A stretch of 64,000 bases of DNA from CAZFOB01 sp964520325 (GTDB lineage: Bacteria; Actinomycetota; JAICYB01), in assembly GCA_964520325.1 (NCBI GenBank), contig CAZFOB010000009.1, forward strand, positions 62,001-126,000, read 5' to 3'. Shown piece by piece: positions 51,101 to 59,238 of this stretch; within the stretch, counting starts at the first letter, position 1, and each line of letters begins with the position of its first letter. The translations under genes and the position numbers were made by a program. Under the pieces are notes generated by a model. That model ran no database searches. It worked only from the letters and a program-made list of their open reading frames with translations, and had not been told where the DNA came from.

Positions 51101-51532
51101 GGCGACATCTTCAGCCACGTCTTCAAACTGAGGGGTCTTGGCCCCGTCGTCGGCAAACGCACGTGGGGCGGTGTGGTCGGGATCAACATCCGCCACCTCC
51201 TGGTCGACAACGGCGTGACGACGCAGCCGGAGTACTCCTTCTGGTTCTCCGACGTGGGGTGGGGAGTCGAGAACTACGGAACCGATCCAACCCACGACGT
51301 CGAGATTACCCCACAAGATCACGCCGCCGGACGCGACCCCCAGATGGAGCTCGGTCTGAAGCTGATGAACCAGGCGCTGAAGAAGTTCAAGCCGCTGGCT
51401 CCCGATCTCAAGAACCGGCCGAAGCTGACACTGCCGAAGTTGCCGTCGCGCAGCTCGAAGAAGGCGGCATCGAAGCGGAAGGCCACTCCGAAACGGAAGG
51501 CTCCGGTGAAGACCAAGCCCCGGAAGCGATGA
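48161..51532 (+). CDS. tricorn protease homologue
   Basis: 1123 residues from a GTG with GGGAGAAGGGG upstream. Order: N-terminal six-bladed and second beta-propeller (about 1-660), a C1/PDZ segment (about 760-870) and the S41-like catalytic domain. Catalytic residues are His758 (GTSHAYEIGG) and Ser979 (NEQAGSDGDIF). Tricorn cuts peptides released by the proteasome. Two special features: a Lys/Glu/Ala-rich insertion of about 40 residues near 530-570, and a Lys/Arg/Pro-rich C-terminal tail of about 30 residues. The stop overlaps the next ATG. Confidence 0.94.
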   Translation: MPDQLNTGYFRSASIAGDRVVFLTEDDVWSVARTGGVARRLTSNLGPIGRTIVSPDGENIAYTGTEEAHAEVYVMSADGGPAQRRTYLGANTQVRGWTPGGDIIFISDAKEPNRGDFGIYSVGAVAGQPTLVPIGPGNELAYAPDGKGMVLGRHTVDPARWKRYRGGTRGDIWIDRTGSGTYRRLLDNLNANLASPMWVGNRIYFLSDQEGIGNLYSCNQTGGDIHRHTDHDNYYARWASTDGVRVVYQHAAELWIYDPEQDTSQRIDIELRSPRIGRNRRFVDATKYMHGWAPHNDGHAIAVTTRGKLFTMPLWEQAPRQYGQRDGVRYRLARWTFDGASLVCISDEGGASGKGADEAIEVYSTADASRTKRLDKVDVGRATEMIPSPVANQVVIANHRNELIHVNLDTNRSKVLDTSRFERITGPVWSPDGRFVAYACSESQRSTSIKLCDVASGTTTLVTRPEFADVDPSFDPEGRYLYFLSYRVFDPVYDAQYFALGFPRSVRPHLVTLKADEPSPFIPKPRGFGDAAKEKEKEKEAEEAKKAEAKRAKTEAPPKAKPVQIDLDGIADRVVAFPMPEGRYAQISGIKNKVLFASFPVEGALGGDIFEQDDEAKGKLEAYDLKELKLDTLAGGINGFQVCRDGSTLIYQAAGKKLRAIKAGEKPPERKEPEGPGRRSGWIELSRLRPSVDPASEYRQMYREAWRFQREHFWVADMSGVDWARIHDRYRPLVEKVASRLEFSDLMWEMLGELGTSHAYEIGGDIKPPPPWRVGHLGADIVERNGRWVIEHIVRGDSWDPAQNSPLAAPGVNVHDGDVIVGVNGAPTDKETPPQRLLVNHAAVEVELVVTDARGRNRRTVYVKTLADETAARYREWVETNRTFVHAATKGRVGYVHIPDMGAHGYSEFHRYYMSEVERDGLIVDVRYNGGGHVSPLILEKLARERVGYDATRWGQPDPYPPDSPAGPLVCLTNEQAGSDGDIFSHVFKLRGLGPVVGKRTWGGVVGINIRHLLVDNGVTTQPEYSFWFSDVGWGVENYGTDPTHDVEITPQDHAAGRDPQMELGLKLMNQALKKFKPLAPDLKNRPKLTLPKLPSRSSKKAASKRKATPKRKAPVKTKPRKR

Positions 51533-52329
51533 CCACCGTTCTCGTCACCGGCGGAACGGGTGCGCTCGGCAAAGAGCTCGTCCCGCGTCTGGTGGCAGCC
51601 GGCCTCGACGTGCGCGTGCTGTCACGCAAGGAGCATCCGGGGGTGCCGACCGGTGTTCGCACCGTACGCGGTGATCTCGATACCGGAGAGGGCCTCGACG
51701 GTGCGACGTCCGGCGTTGATGTGATCGCTCATCTCGCAAGCGGCACCGACGGATTCGCGCCGACCTACCGGAAGTCCAAGCGCGTCGACGTCGAAGGCAC
51801 GCGCCGGCTGATCGCGTCCGCGACCGCCTCCACCACCGGGAGTGGCTCGCCGCACATCGTCTACATCTCGATCGTCGGCATCGACAAGGTGCCGCTCGGG
51901 TACTACAGGGCCAAGCTCGAGACCGAGAAGCTCATCGAGTCGAGCGGGTTCCCGTACACGATCCTGCGCACCACGCAGTGGCACACACTCGCAGAGGAGG
52001 TGTGTCGCCGGCTGTCCGCCATGCCTGCGACCGTCGTCCCGAAGGGATTCCGGGTGCAGCTGCTCGATGCGAGCGAGGTCGCCGAGCGCATGAGGGCGCT
52101 CGTGCAAGCTGCGCCGGCGCAGCACGTAGCGGACATGGGCGGACCGGAAGCACTCGAGCTGGTGGACGTGCTCCGTCGTTACGTGAAGGCGAAGGGCAAG
52201 CGCCGGGTCATCGGATCCGTGCGGCTGCCGGGAAAGCTGTTGCGCGCGCTGCGCGAGGGTCACAACCTCACGCCGTCCCACACCGACGGACGGATCACGT
52301 GGGACGACTATCTCGCTCGAACTATTTGA
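51529..52329 (+). CDS. NAD(P)-binding SDR (NmrA/atypical family)
   Basis: 266 residues. The glycine motif VTGGTGALGKELV, an atypical SDR fold with RGDLDTGEGL, VDVIAHLAS and YYRAKLETEKLIESSG, with Tyr-x3-Lys as YRAK. Such proteins bind NAD(P) and act as epimerases, ubiquinone-like assembly factors or redox sensors. ATG 51529 overlaps the tricorn gene stop. Its 3' end overlaps the convergent debranching enzyme gene by eight bases. Confidence 0.9.
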   Translation: MTTVLVTGGTGALGKELVPRLVAAGLDVRVLSRKEHPGVPTGVRTVRGDLDTGEGLDGATSGVDVIAHLASGTDGFAPTYRKSKRVDVEGTRRLIASATASTTGSGSPHIVYISIVGIDKVPLGYYRAKLETEKLIESSGFPYTILRTTQWHTLAEEVCRRLSAMPATVVPKGFRVQLLDASEVAERMRALVQAAPAQHVADMGGPEALELVDVLRRYVKAKGKRRVIGSVRLPGKLLRALREGHNLTPSHTDGRITWDDYLARTI

Positions 52330-54496
52330 GAACGACGATCTCGACGTCACCCGAGCGATCCGTGACGTTGACGCCGACATCGTCGGCTCGGTGGTAGTGC
52401 AAGGTCAGATCGGCCGATCCGGCGCCGGCCCGCAGACCCTCGATCCGCACCTCGCGCAAGAATGACGGCAGCGACGGTTTGGTGAACACGATCTGACGCT
52501 TCGCGGCATCGATCGACAGACCGAGGCACGCCTGCAGGAACAGGAACACCGAACCCGCCGCCCATGCTTGGGGCGCGCACGCCAGCGGATACTCGATCGG
52601 CCCCTCACCCGGACGTCGCGGAAATCCACAGAAAAGCTCGGGGAGGCGATGGAATTCGAGCCGGTTACTCGCATCGAGGAAGCCGCCCATGATCCGGTGG
52701 ACGTCGGTCTTGAACCCGTACTCGGCCAGCCCCTTGGCGATGAGCGAGTTGTCGTGCGGCCATACCGAACCGTTGTGATAGGTGATCGGGCCATACCGCT
52801 GCTCTGAGGTGGCGAGCGTCCGGATCCCCCAACCCGAAAAGAACGAGTCGGACATCAACGCCGCAGAGATCCGCTGGGCGCGCTCGTGGTCGACGATGCC
52901 CGTAAGCAGACAGTGGCCGGCGTTGCTTGCGCGCACAGCGCACGGACGCTTCTGCCCGTCGAGCGCCAGCGCGTACATCCCGAGCTCCTCCAGCCAGAAG
53001 GCATCATTGAACGCCCGTTTGAGGACGGCCGCCTGCTCTTCGAGCTGAACGCTCCGGCCGCGTTTGCCGAGTGTCCTTGCGACGAAGGCAGCGTTCTGCT
53101 TCGCCCAGTAGACGTAGGCCTGTACCTCGCACAGCGCGATCGGCGGCGGCGCGCTGGTGCCGTCGGCGTGGAAGACCGAATCGTGGGAGTCCTTCCATCC
53201 CTGTTGAACGAGCCCTTGCTCGTTGCCCACGTACTCGACGAATCCGTCACGGTCGTGATCGCCGAAGGTGTCGATCCAGTTCAGCGCCGCATCGATGTTC
53301 GGCCAGATCTCAGATAGGAACGCCACGTCGTCGGTGACGCGCAAGTACTCACCCGCAAGTGCGACGAAGAGCGGCGTGGCGTCGACGGATCCGTAGTAGT
53401 TGCCGAACGGCACCTCGCCGAGAGCAGCCAGCTCGCCGAGCCGCTGCTCGTGAACGATCTTGCCAGGCTGAGATTCGCGTTCGGGAACGACCGCCGTGGC
53501 CTGCGTCGCGGCGAGGTACGCGAGCACGCCCCGGGCAAGCGTCGGGTCGGCCCACAGGAGCTGATACGCGGTGATGATGGCGTCACGACCGAAGGGAGCA
53601 GCGAACCACGGCACGCCCGCGTGCGGAAAGGGCCCGTGTGGCGTTTCGGCAACCATCATCCTCAGATCTGCGAGCGAGCGGTCGGTCCAGGCGTTGAAGA
53701 GCTCATTCGAGGTCTGCACCTGTGTCTGCTGGGAGGCGCGCCGTTGCAACTCCTCACGTTCGTGGACGATCGCCGTCGCATAGTCCGCCGTCTCCGGGAT
53801 CACCTCACCCGTCTCGCAAGCGATGTTCACGAACAACTCGTACGGTGCACGCGCGGCAACATCGATGTGGAAGGACACCTCGCTGCCCCGGTCGGTCGCG
53901 GTGACGAAGGTGCCTTCCGGCGAGCACGTCACTCGCGATCGGCGTTCGACACCGTCGAGTCCGTCATACGCGAGAACGAGCTCGCCATCAACGACCACGG
54001 GATCACGGAGCGATCCCCTTCGCTGCCGGGTCATGCCGCGCACCTCGAAGATATCGGCGAAGTCGGCCTCGAAGCTCAGCGACAAGACGACGTCGAGGGC
54101 GGCGTCCCCGTAGTTGAAGATCCGGAAGCGCTGGTGAGCGGAACCGTTCCAGAGGAAGATCGACCGGAAGATGTGCAGCGCCCCGCGTGGGACTTCGACG
54201 TTGCCGATACGCATGTCCGGATTGGTCATGTCGACAGCGAACAAGACGTTGTCCTCGGTGACCGACGAGGCGAGCACCAGCGGACGCTCGTCCCCGAGCC
54301 GGAAGAATGATCCCGAAAGGTGACGCATCCCCTCGTGGTACAGACCCTGCTCGCCGCTGCCAAGCCGTCGAGCGTCGCCATAGAGATCGAACACCGCGAA
54401 CGTCTCTCCCTGCTTGAGCACACGCGTCTGGGTGTCGGCGAGCGCTGAGGTGGCGAGGATGTAGTACTGGTCGCGAACCTGGATGATCTCCGACAT
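52322..54496 (-). CDS. glycogen-debranching-like / amylo-alpha-1,6-glucosidase family enzyme
   Basis: 724 residues from ATG 54496. N-terminal beta domain (GDE_N_bis-like; DQYYILATSALADTQTRVLK, YHEGMRHLSGSFFRLG). An alpha/alpha-barrel C-terminal half includes VPWFAAPFGRDAIIT, QGWKDSHDSVFHADG, LTGIVDHERAQ and YHNGSVWPHDNSLIA, typical of GH63/GH15-like glycosidases that act on glycogen, trehalose-like or glucosylglycerate substrates. Function is inferred from family. The gene starts just after the glycosyltransferase stop, so the two probably form one sugar-metabolism operon. Confidence 0.92.
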   Translation of the reverse strand: MSEIIQVRDQYYILATSALADTQTRVLKQGETFAVFDLYGDARRLGSGEQGLYHEGMRHLSGSFFRLGDERPLVLASSVTEDNVLFAVDMTNPDMRIGNVEVPRGALHIFRSIFLWNGSAHQRFRIFNYGDAALDVVLSLSFEADFADIFEVRGMTRQRRGSLRDPVVVDGELVLAYDGLDGVERRSRVTCSPEGTFVTATDRGSEVSFHIDVAARAPYELFVNIACETGEVIPETADYATAIVHEREELQRRASQQTQVQTSNELFNAWTDRSLADLRMMVAETPHGPFPHAGVPWFAAPFGRDAIITAYQLLWADPTLARGVLAYLAATQATAVVPERESQPGKIVHEQRLGELAALGEVPFGNYYGSVDATPLFVALAGEYLRVTDDVAFLSEIWPNIDAALNWIDTFGDHDRDGFVEYVGNEQGLVQQGWKDSHDSVFHADGTSAPPPIALCEVQAYVYWAKQNAAFVARTLGKRGRSVQLEEQAAVLKRAFNDAFWLEELGMYALALDGQKRPCAVRASNAGHCLLTGIVDHERAQRISAALMSDSFFSGWGIRTLATSEQRYGPITYHNGSVWPHDNSLIAKGLAEYGFKTDVHRIMGGFLDASNRLEFHRLPELFCGFPRRPGEGPIEYPLACAPQAWAAGSVFLFLQACLGLSIDAAKRQIVFTKPSLPSFLREVRIEGLRAGAGSADLTLHYHRADDVGVNVTDRSGDVEIVVLK

Positions 54497-54500
54497 AGGG

Positions 54501-55604
54501 CTAGTCTTCCGAGCTCTGTTGCGCGCGCCAGATCGCAACGGCATCCGCGTCCGGATGCGGCTCCACGGGAGGCGGCGATGGCGGTGCCGAGATCACCTGC
54601 TCGTACGTCGCGACATAGTTCGACGCCATCTTCGACACGGAAAAGCGAGTCTCGAACGTCTCTCGGCACTTCCGCCGGTCGATCGTCGTCGATGCGGCCG
54701 CGGTCACCGCATCAGCGATATTGGTGACGACGAATCCGTCGATGCCGTGCGTGATCACCTCGGGAACCGAGCCCTGCCGGTAGGCGATGACCGGCGTGCC
54801 GCATGCGAGCGACTCGATCATCACCATGCCGAATGGCTCGGGCCAGTCGATCGGGAAGATCAACGCGGCCGCATGACCAAGGAACTTGCTCTTCTCTCCT
54901 TCGCCGATCTCTCCGATGAACTCGATCAGCGGATTGTCGAGCAAGGGGTGGATGGTCGTCTCGAAGTACTCGACGTCGATCTTGTCGACCTTTGCTGCGA
55001 TCTTCAACGGAACACCCATGCGCTTGGCAACCTCGATCGCGCGGTCGACACGCTTCTCCGGTGAGATACGACCGAGGAAGGCGAAGTACTCGCCAGGCGT
55101 CTCGTGAAATTTGTAGAGCTGCTCGGGAAGTCCGTGATAGACGGTGTTGACCCAGTTCATCCACGGCATCGGTCGTCGCTGATCGTCGGAGATCGAGACG
55201 TTCGGTAGCTCCCGAAAGGCGCTGTACAGCCCCATGAGGTCGGACAGATCCAGACGTCCATGTTGGGTCGAGACGTGAGGCGTTCGTAACCGGCGGGCGA
55301 TCGGAAACTGCATGTGTCCGAGGTGCCAGTGGATGACGTCGAAGTCGTCCTGCGCGAGGACGACACGCTCGAGCAGCAGGATGTGATGCGCGAGTTCGTC
55401 CACGCAGTGCTTGTCGAGCCGCAACGACCTGTGCGAAACGGGCACCAGCGTGGCTTGCGTGTCGGAGTCACCCGAGGCGAAAAGCGTGACGTCATGTCCT
55501 TGACGCACGAGTTCGTCGGTGAGGTACGACACGACTCGTTCCGTGCCCCCGTAGTACTTCGGCGGGACACTCTCGAAGAGCGGGGCAACCTGGGCGATAC
55601 GCAT
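54501..55604 (-). CDS. GT4 family glycosyltransferase
   Basis: 367 residues with GT-B fold: PPKYYGGTERVVSYLTDELV (nucleotide-sugar and acceptor region), FLGRISPEKRVDRAIEVAKR, and EPFGMVMIESLACGTPVIA with the retaining enzyme's EPFG...E motif. It retains the sugar configuration and could make glucosylglycerate, a wall sugar or a glycolipid. ATG 55604 has no clear ribosome site. Adjacent to the debranching-like enzyme (4-base gap). Confidence 0.94.
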   Translation of the reverse strand: MRIAQVAPLFESVPPKYYGGTERVVSYLTDELVRQGHDVTLFASGDSDTQATLVPVSHRSLRLDKHCVDELAHHILLLERVVLAQDDFDVIHWHLGHMQFPIARRLRTPHVSTQHGRLDLSDLMGLYSAFRELPNVSISDDQRRPMPWMNWVNTVYHGLPEQLYKFHETPGEYFAFLGRISPEKRVDRAIEVAKRMGVPLKIAAKVDKIDVEYFETTIHPLLDNPLIEFIGEIGEGEKSKFLGHAAALIFPIDWPEPFGMVMIESLACGTPVIAYRQGSVPEVITHGIDGFVVTNIADAVTAAASTTIDRRKCRETFETRFSVSKMASNYVATYEQVISAPPSPPPVEPHPDADAVAIWRAQQSSED

Positions 55605-55622
55605 AAGTTCAGTCTTACCCGT

Positions 55623-56219
55623 TCACCAGCGCGCGTTATGCACGACGTCGTCCAGGGGGCGTCGTCCGCGTCGCAGCGACGGCGACGGCTCGTCGGGGGC
55701 CGGGTATCCGATCGCGATGGCGCCGATCGGGGTGTGAGTGTCGGGTACACCGAAGGCCTCGTTGAACTCCTTGGGCTTGAAGATTCCGAAGAACAGAGCG
55801 CCGAGTCCAACGTCGACCACGGTTTGCAGCATGAGCAGAGACGCCATGCCGGTGTCGATGTGCCAGAACGGGACGGGCCACCGTTGCGGGTCGCGGTCGG
55901 TCCATCCTTTGTCGGCTTCGGCGTATCGGTCGAGATAGTCATCCATCGACGAGAACGGGACGATGATCAACGGAGCGTTGAACATCCCGTTCCACCTGAA
56001 CCCATCCCGCTTGGCCCGCTTTGCCGGAAAGGTCACGCTCCAGAACCTCTCGGTCTGCTCGGCCCCCTCGAAAGTCATGAAGGCCCAGCCCTGGGAGAAC
56101 CCAGCCGACGGGGCGTGCAAGGCGTTGCCGAGGATCCGGTCGCGGACGTCGGTGGGGACAGGACGACGGTCGAAATTGCGGACCATCCGGCGCCGTCGCA
56201 CGACGTCCTGGAACTCCAT
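55623..56219 (-). CDS. nitroreductase family protein
   Basis: 198 residues from ATG 56219. FMN-binding elements: VVRRRRMVRNFDRRPVP, the HAPSAGFSQGW segment, and GLGALFFGIF with VPDTHTPIGAIAIGYP, all standard in nitroreductase proteins. It reduces flavins, nitro compounds or enones with NAD(P)H; true substrate unknown. Only 18 bases separate it from the divergent amidase gene. Confidence 0.93.
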   Translation of the reverse strand: MEFQDVVRRRRMVRNFDRRPVPTDVRDRILGNALHAPSAGFSQGWAFMTFEGAEQTERFWSVTFPAKRAKRDGFRWNGMFNAPLIIVPFSSMDDYLDRYAEADKGWTDRDPQRWPVPFWHIDTGMASLLMLQTVVDVGLGALFFGIFKPKEFNEAFGVPDTHTPIGAIAIGYPAPDEPSPSLRRGRRPLDDVVHNARW

Positions 56220-56224
56220 GGCTA

Positions 56225-56230
56225 TACCAT
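56225..56230 (+). promoter_or_regulatory. -10 box TACCAT, leaderless start of the amidase gene
   Basis: TACCAT, 7 nt before ATG 56238, inside the 18-bp gap to the nitroreductase gene. Confidence 0.5.
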
Positions 56231-56237
56231 CCTCGAT

Positions 56238-57638
56238 ATGGCAGGCCCCGATATTGACGGCCCATGGCTCGGCGACGCTTGCGCCCTCGTCGACGCATTC
56301 CGTTCCGGCGAGATCACGCCACTCGAGGCCCTCGAGGCAACGCTGCACGCGATCGCGAAGTCGGGCCTCAACGCGTTCTCCTTCGTGGACGAAGAAGCGG
56401 CTCGCAAGCGGGCCGCCGACGCCGACGTCTCGCTTCCGTTCGGGGGCGTGCCCGTCGGCATCAAGGAGCTCGATCCGGTCGAGGGCTGGCCGTACACGGA
56501 GGCCTCGCTCGTCTTCAAGGACCGCAAGGCGACCTATACGAGCACCTGGCTCCAGCGGCTGAAGGCGGCGGGTGGCAACCCGGTCGGACAGACGATCGCG
56601 AGCGAGTTCGGCGGCCTGAACGTGAGCGTCAGTAAGCTGAACGGTGTCACGGGAAACGGGTGGAACCCGTCGCGAACCGCCGGCGGTAGCTCAGGTGGCA
56701 GCTCGTCGGCTGTTTCCGGTGGGCTCGTCCCCATCGCGAGCGGCGGCGATGGCGGCGGATCGATCCGAATCCCAGCAGCGTTCAACGGGCTGCTCGGCAT
56801 GAAAGGCACCGCCGGACGGATCCCACGGGGGCCGAACACGCTCATCGCTCCCATGACCGTGGTGCTCGGCTGCGTCGCGCGCTCGGTACGCGATGCGGCG
56901 CGGTGGTACGACGTATGCGCCGGACATGACGCGCGCGATCCGTACTCGCTTCCGAAGATCGAGGGCTGGGAACGCAACCTCGGCTCATCCGAGCTGAAAG
57001 GTCTCCGAGCGGTCATCGTCCCCGATCTCGGATCTGCGGTCGTGCGTGGCGAGGTCGCGGCGAACGTGGTTGCGGCTGCGGAGGCACTTGCGAAGGAGAT
57101 CGGGCTCGAGATCGTGGACGTCCCGGTGAAGATGCCGGAGATGGGCTTCGAGTGGGCAGTCGCCAACCTCGTCGGCCTCCACAAGGACCTCGAAGGTCTC
57201 TGGCCGGAGTGCAAAGAGCTGCTCACCGATGAGATGGCGTTCGGGATGATGATCTGCGAGCAGGCGTTCAACGTGCAGATCGCCGGCAACGTCGAGGCGC
57301 AGCGCACCATCGCGAACGAGACGATGGCCGCGATCTTCGACGATGTCGACCTGATCATCGCCGCGACCAACCCCGACGTCGCCTATCCGGCCGACGTTTC
57401 GTTGAACCTCCGTGTCGGCGATCAGAAGGTCGGGCCGGAGAACAACGGCGCACTCACCATCCCCGCGAACATCGTCGGCAATCCCGCCGTCTCGATCCCG
57501 ATCGAGCAGGTCGACGGGCTTCCCGTCGGTATGCAGATCATCGGTCGCCATCACTCCGATGCCGTCCTCCTCGACCTCGCCCTCGCCGTCGAGCGCTCCC
57601 GCCCGTGGCCGCTCGTCTCGCCGGAAGCACCTGTCTAG
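56238..57638 (+). CDS. amidase (amidase signature family)
   Basis: 466 residues. The Ser-cisSer-Lys triad is visible: Lys76 (VPVGIKELDP), cis-Ser in GGSSGGSSSAVSGG (around 149-162) and nucleophile Ser175 in GDGGGSIRIPA. The family cleaves amides, for example fatty amides, indoleacetamide or nylon oligomers. The long upstream frame from 55314 is a shadow. It is followed after 13 bases by the frameshifted DinB-like gene. Substrate not visible. Confidence 0.93.
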   Translation: MAGPDIDGPWLGDACALVDAFRSGEITPLEALEATLHAIAKSGLNAFSFVDEEAARKRAADADVSLPFGGVPVGIKELDPVEGWPYTEASLVFKDRKATYTSTWLQRLKAAGGNPVGQTIASEFGGLNVSVSKLNGVTGNGWNPSRTAGGSSGGSSSAVSGGLVPIASGGDGGGSIRIPAAFNGLLGMKGTAGRIPRGPNTLIAPMTVVLGCVARSVRDAARWYDVCAGHDARDPYSLPKIEGWERNLGSSELKGLRAVIVPDLGSAVVRGEVAANVVAAAEALAKEIGLEIVDVPVKMPEMGFEWAVANLVGLHKDLEGLWPECKELLTDEMAFGMMICEQAFNVQIAGNVEAQRTIANETMAAIFDDVDLIIAATNPDVAYPADVSLNLRVGDQKVGPENNGALTIPANIVGNPAVSIPIEQVDGLPVGMQIIGRHHSDAVLLDLALAVERSRPWPLVSPEAPV

Positions 57639-57651
57639 CCCGGTCTTTCAA

Positions 57652-58357
57652 ATGGTCGACCGTTCCGACATATCCGATCTGAACGCCTTCGACCTCTACG
57701 ACGCAGAGTCAGAGCGCGTCGCGCTTTACTTCGCCGCGATCGGTGAAGACGAGTGGAGCAAGGACACTCGGTGTGAGGGCTGGCGCGTTCGCGAGCTGCT
57801 TTCACACCTGGCGAATGTCGAGACCTATCACCTCGCCTGCCTGAACGACACGATTCCGACGCTGTTCGAGGAAACGTCGAAGGCCGGTGTGACCGACGTC
57901 CATTCGTTCAACGACTGGACGGTCCGCATCAGGGCCGACCGTCCACGCGAAGAGGTGCTCGACGAATGGCTCACGAAGAACGCAGATGTGCGCCGAAGGA
58001 TGCGGGAGCTCGGTCCGGACGCGACCATGGCGTCGATGGTCGGGGCCCTACCCCGTCGACCTCATGGCGCTCCATATCGCGAGCGAGTACGCCACACACG
58101 CCGACGACATGAGCGGCCTGCCCAACGTTGACAACGACACCGAGCGCACAGCGTGGCGCGCGAAGGTGAGCATCTTCGCATTGAAGGAGACCCAGAAACC
58201 GGTTGAGGTCTCACGAACCGAAGACGGTTATCACGTGCGCAGCGGCGAGCACGAAGCGACGTTGAGCGAAACCGACTTCGTCGAAGCCGTCACAGCACGC
58301 CCGACGAGCGTGGACCTGCACCCCGACCTGCGCGACGCGCTGGTCGGTCTGGCTTAG
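57652..58357 (+). pseudogene. mycothiol-type DinB / maleylpyruvate isomerase-like gene with +1 frameshift
   Basis: The first frame encodes MVDRSDISDLNAFDLYDAES, WSKDTRCEGWRVRELLSHLA and RRMRELGPDATMASMVG, as in TIGR03083-type proteins (mycothiol-dependent DinB family). The sequence continues perfectly in another frame as PYPVDLMALHIASEYATHAD up to a stop at 58355-58357. The switch falls in GGGG at 58042-58045: deleting one G joins the two halves into about 234 residues. It may be a sequencing error in a short homopolymer or a true inactivation. Metal ligand histidines (LLSHLAN; ATHADD) are present. Convergent with the enoyl-CoA hydratase gene. Confidence 0.85.
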
Positions 58358-59175
58358 CTCCAGTCTTTCGGGAGCACCTCGTAGTCGGACGGTAGCGGGT
58401 CGAAGTTCGGCCCCCGCTTCTCGACGAAGCTCTTGACGCCTTCGGGAAAATCGGGGAACCCGAACGAGCGCGTCATCAACTGGTTGGCTTCCTTCACCGA
58501 CTGCGGGAGATCCGTGTCGGTGTGCCGGTAGATCTGAGCCTTGATCGTGGCCATCGAGCGCGGCGAGCAGTGTGCGATGAGATCGGCCGCGTACTCGTAC
58601 GTCTTCGCGAGCAGCTCGTCCGCAGGGAAGACTTGGTTCACGACACCGAGCTCCTTAGCCTCCTCGGCCAGGAACACTCGTCCCGAATACAGGAGATCGA
58701 GCGCCGCTGCGGGTCCGATCAAGCGAGGAAGCGCCCACGAGCTTCCGTGCTCGGCGATCAGACCGCGCCGGACGAATGCGGTCGTGAACTTCGCCCCGGC
58801 GGCGGCGAACCGCAGGTCGCACATCAGCGCCGCGCAGAACCCGATGCCTGCACACGCTCCGTTGATCGCCGCGATGATCGGCTTGTAGATCGTCGTGGGG
58901 AACCAGATGAGCCGGTCGAGGCCTGCGTCCGACTCGTCTACTTCGGCGTTGCCCTGCAGGCTGTCCATGTCGGCGCCGGCGCAGAATCCGCGCCCGGCCC
59001 CCGTGACGACGATCACCCGGACGTCGTCGTCGGCCGCAGCTTGCTCGAGGAACGAGTAGTAACGCTTGGCGAGACCGCCCGTCCACGCGTTCAAGCGGTC
59101 GGGACGGTTCAGCGTCAGGGTGGCGATCCCATCCGCCACCTCGTAGAGGACGACTTCGGTCTTCACGTCGGTCAT
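58354..59175 (-). CDS. enoyl-CoA hydratase/isomerase
   Basis: 273 residues from ATG 59175 (GAAGGAAGGGA upstream). Crotonase signatures: LTLNRPDRLNAW, oxyanion-hole GRGFCAGADMDSLQ, GACAGIGFCAALMCDLRFAA, and the Glu in LIAEHGSSWALPRLIG. The Glu pair of true hydratases seems only partly kept, so an isomerase or lyase activity is possible. The longer frame to 59544 is not coding. Divergent from the P450 gene over 63 bases. Confidence 0.93.
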   Translation of the reverse strand: MTDVKTEVVLYEVADGIATLTLNRPDRLNAWTGGLAKRYYSFLEQAAADDDVRVIVVTGAGRGFCAGADMDSLQGNAEVDESDAGLDRLIWFPTTIYKPIIAAINGACAGIGFCAALMCDLRFAAAGAKFTTAFVRRGLIAEHGSSWALPRLIGPAAALDLLYSGRVFLAEEAKELGVVNQVFPADELLAKTYEYAADLIAHCSPRSMATIKAQIYRHTDTDLPQSVKEANQLMTRSFGFPDFPEGVKSFVEKRGPNFDPLPSDYEVLPKDWS

Positions 59176-59238
59176 CGCGATCCCTTCCTTCTGCGCCTCC
59201 GCTCCGCTGCGGCGTGGCTTTCGGGCATCATCGAGCAC

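Noticed and set aside
55314..56237. Upstream extension of the amidase frame
   Set aside because: It lies antisense to the glycosyltransferase and nitroreductase genes and has no amidase similarity.
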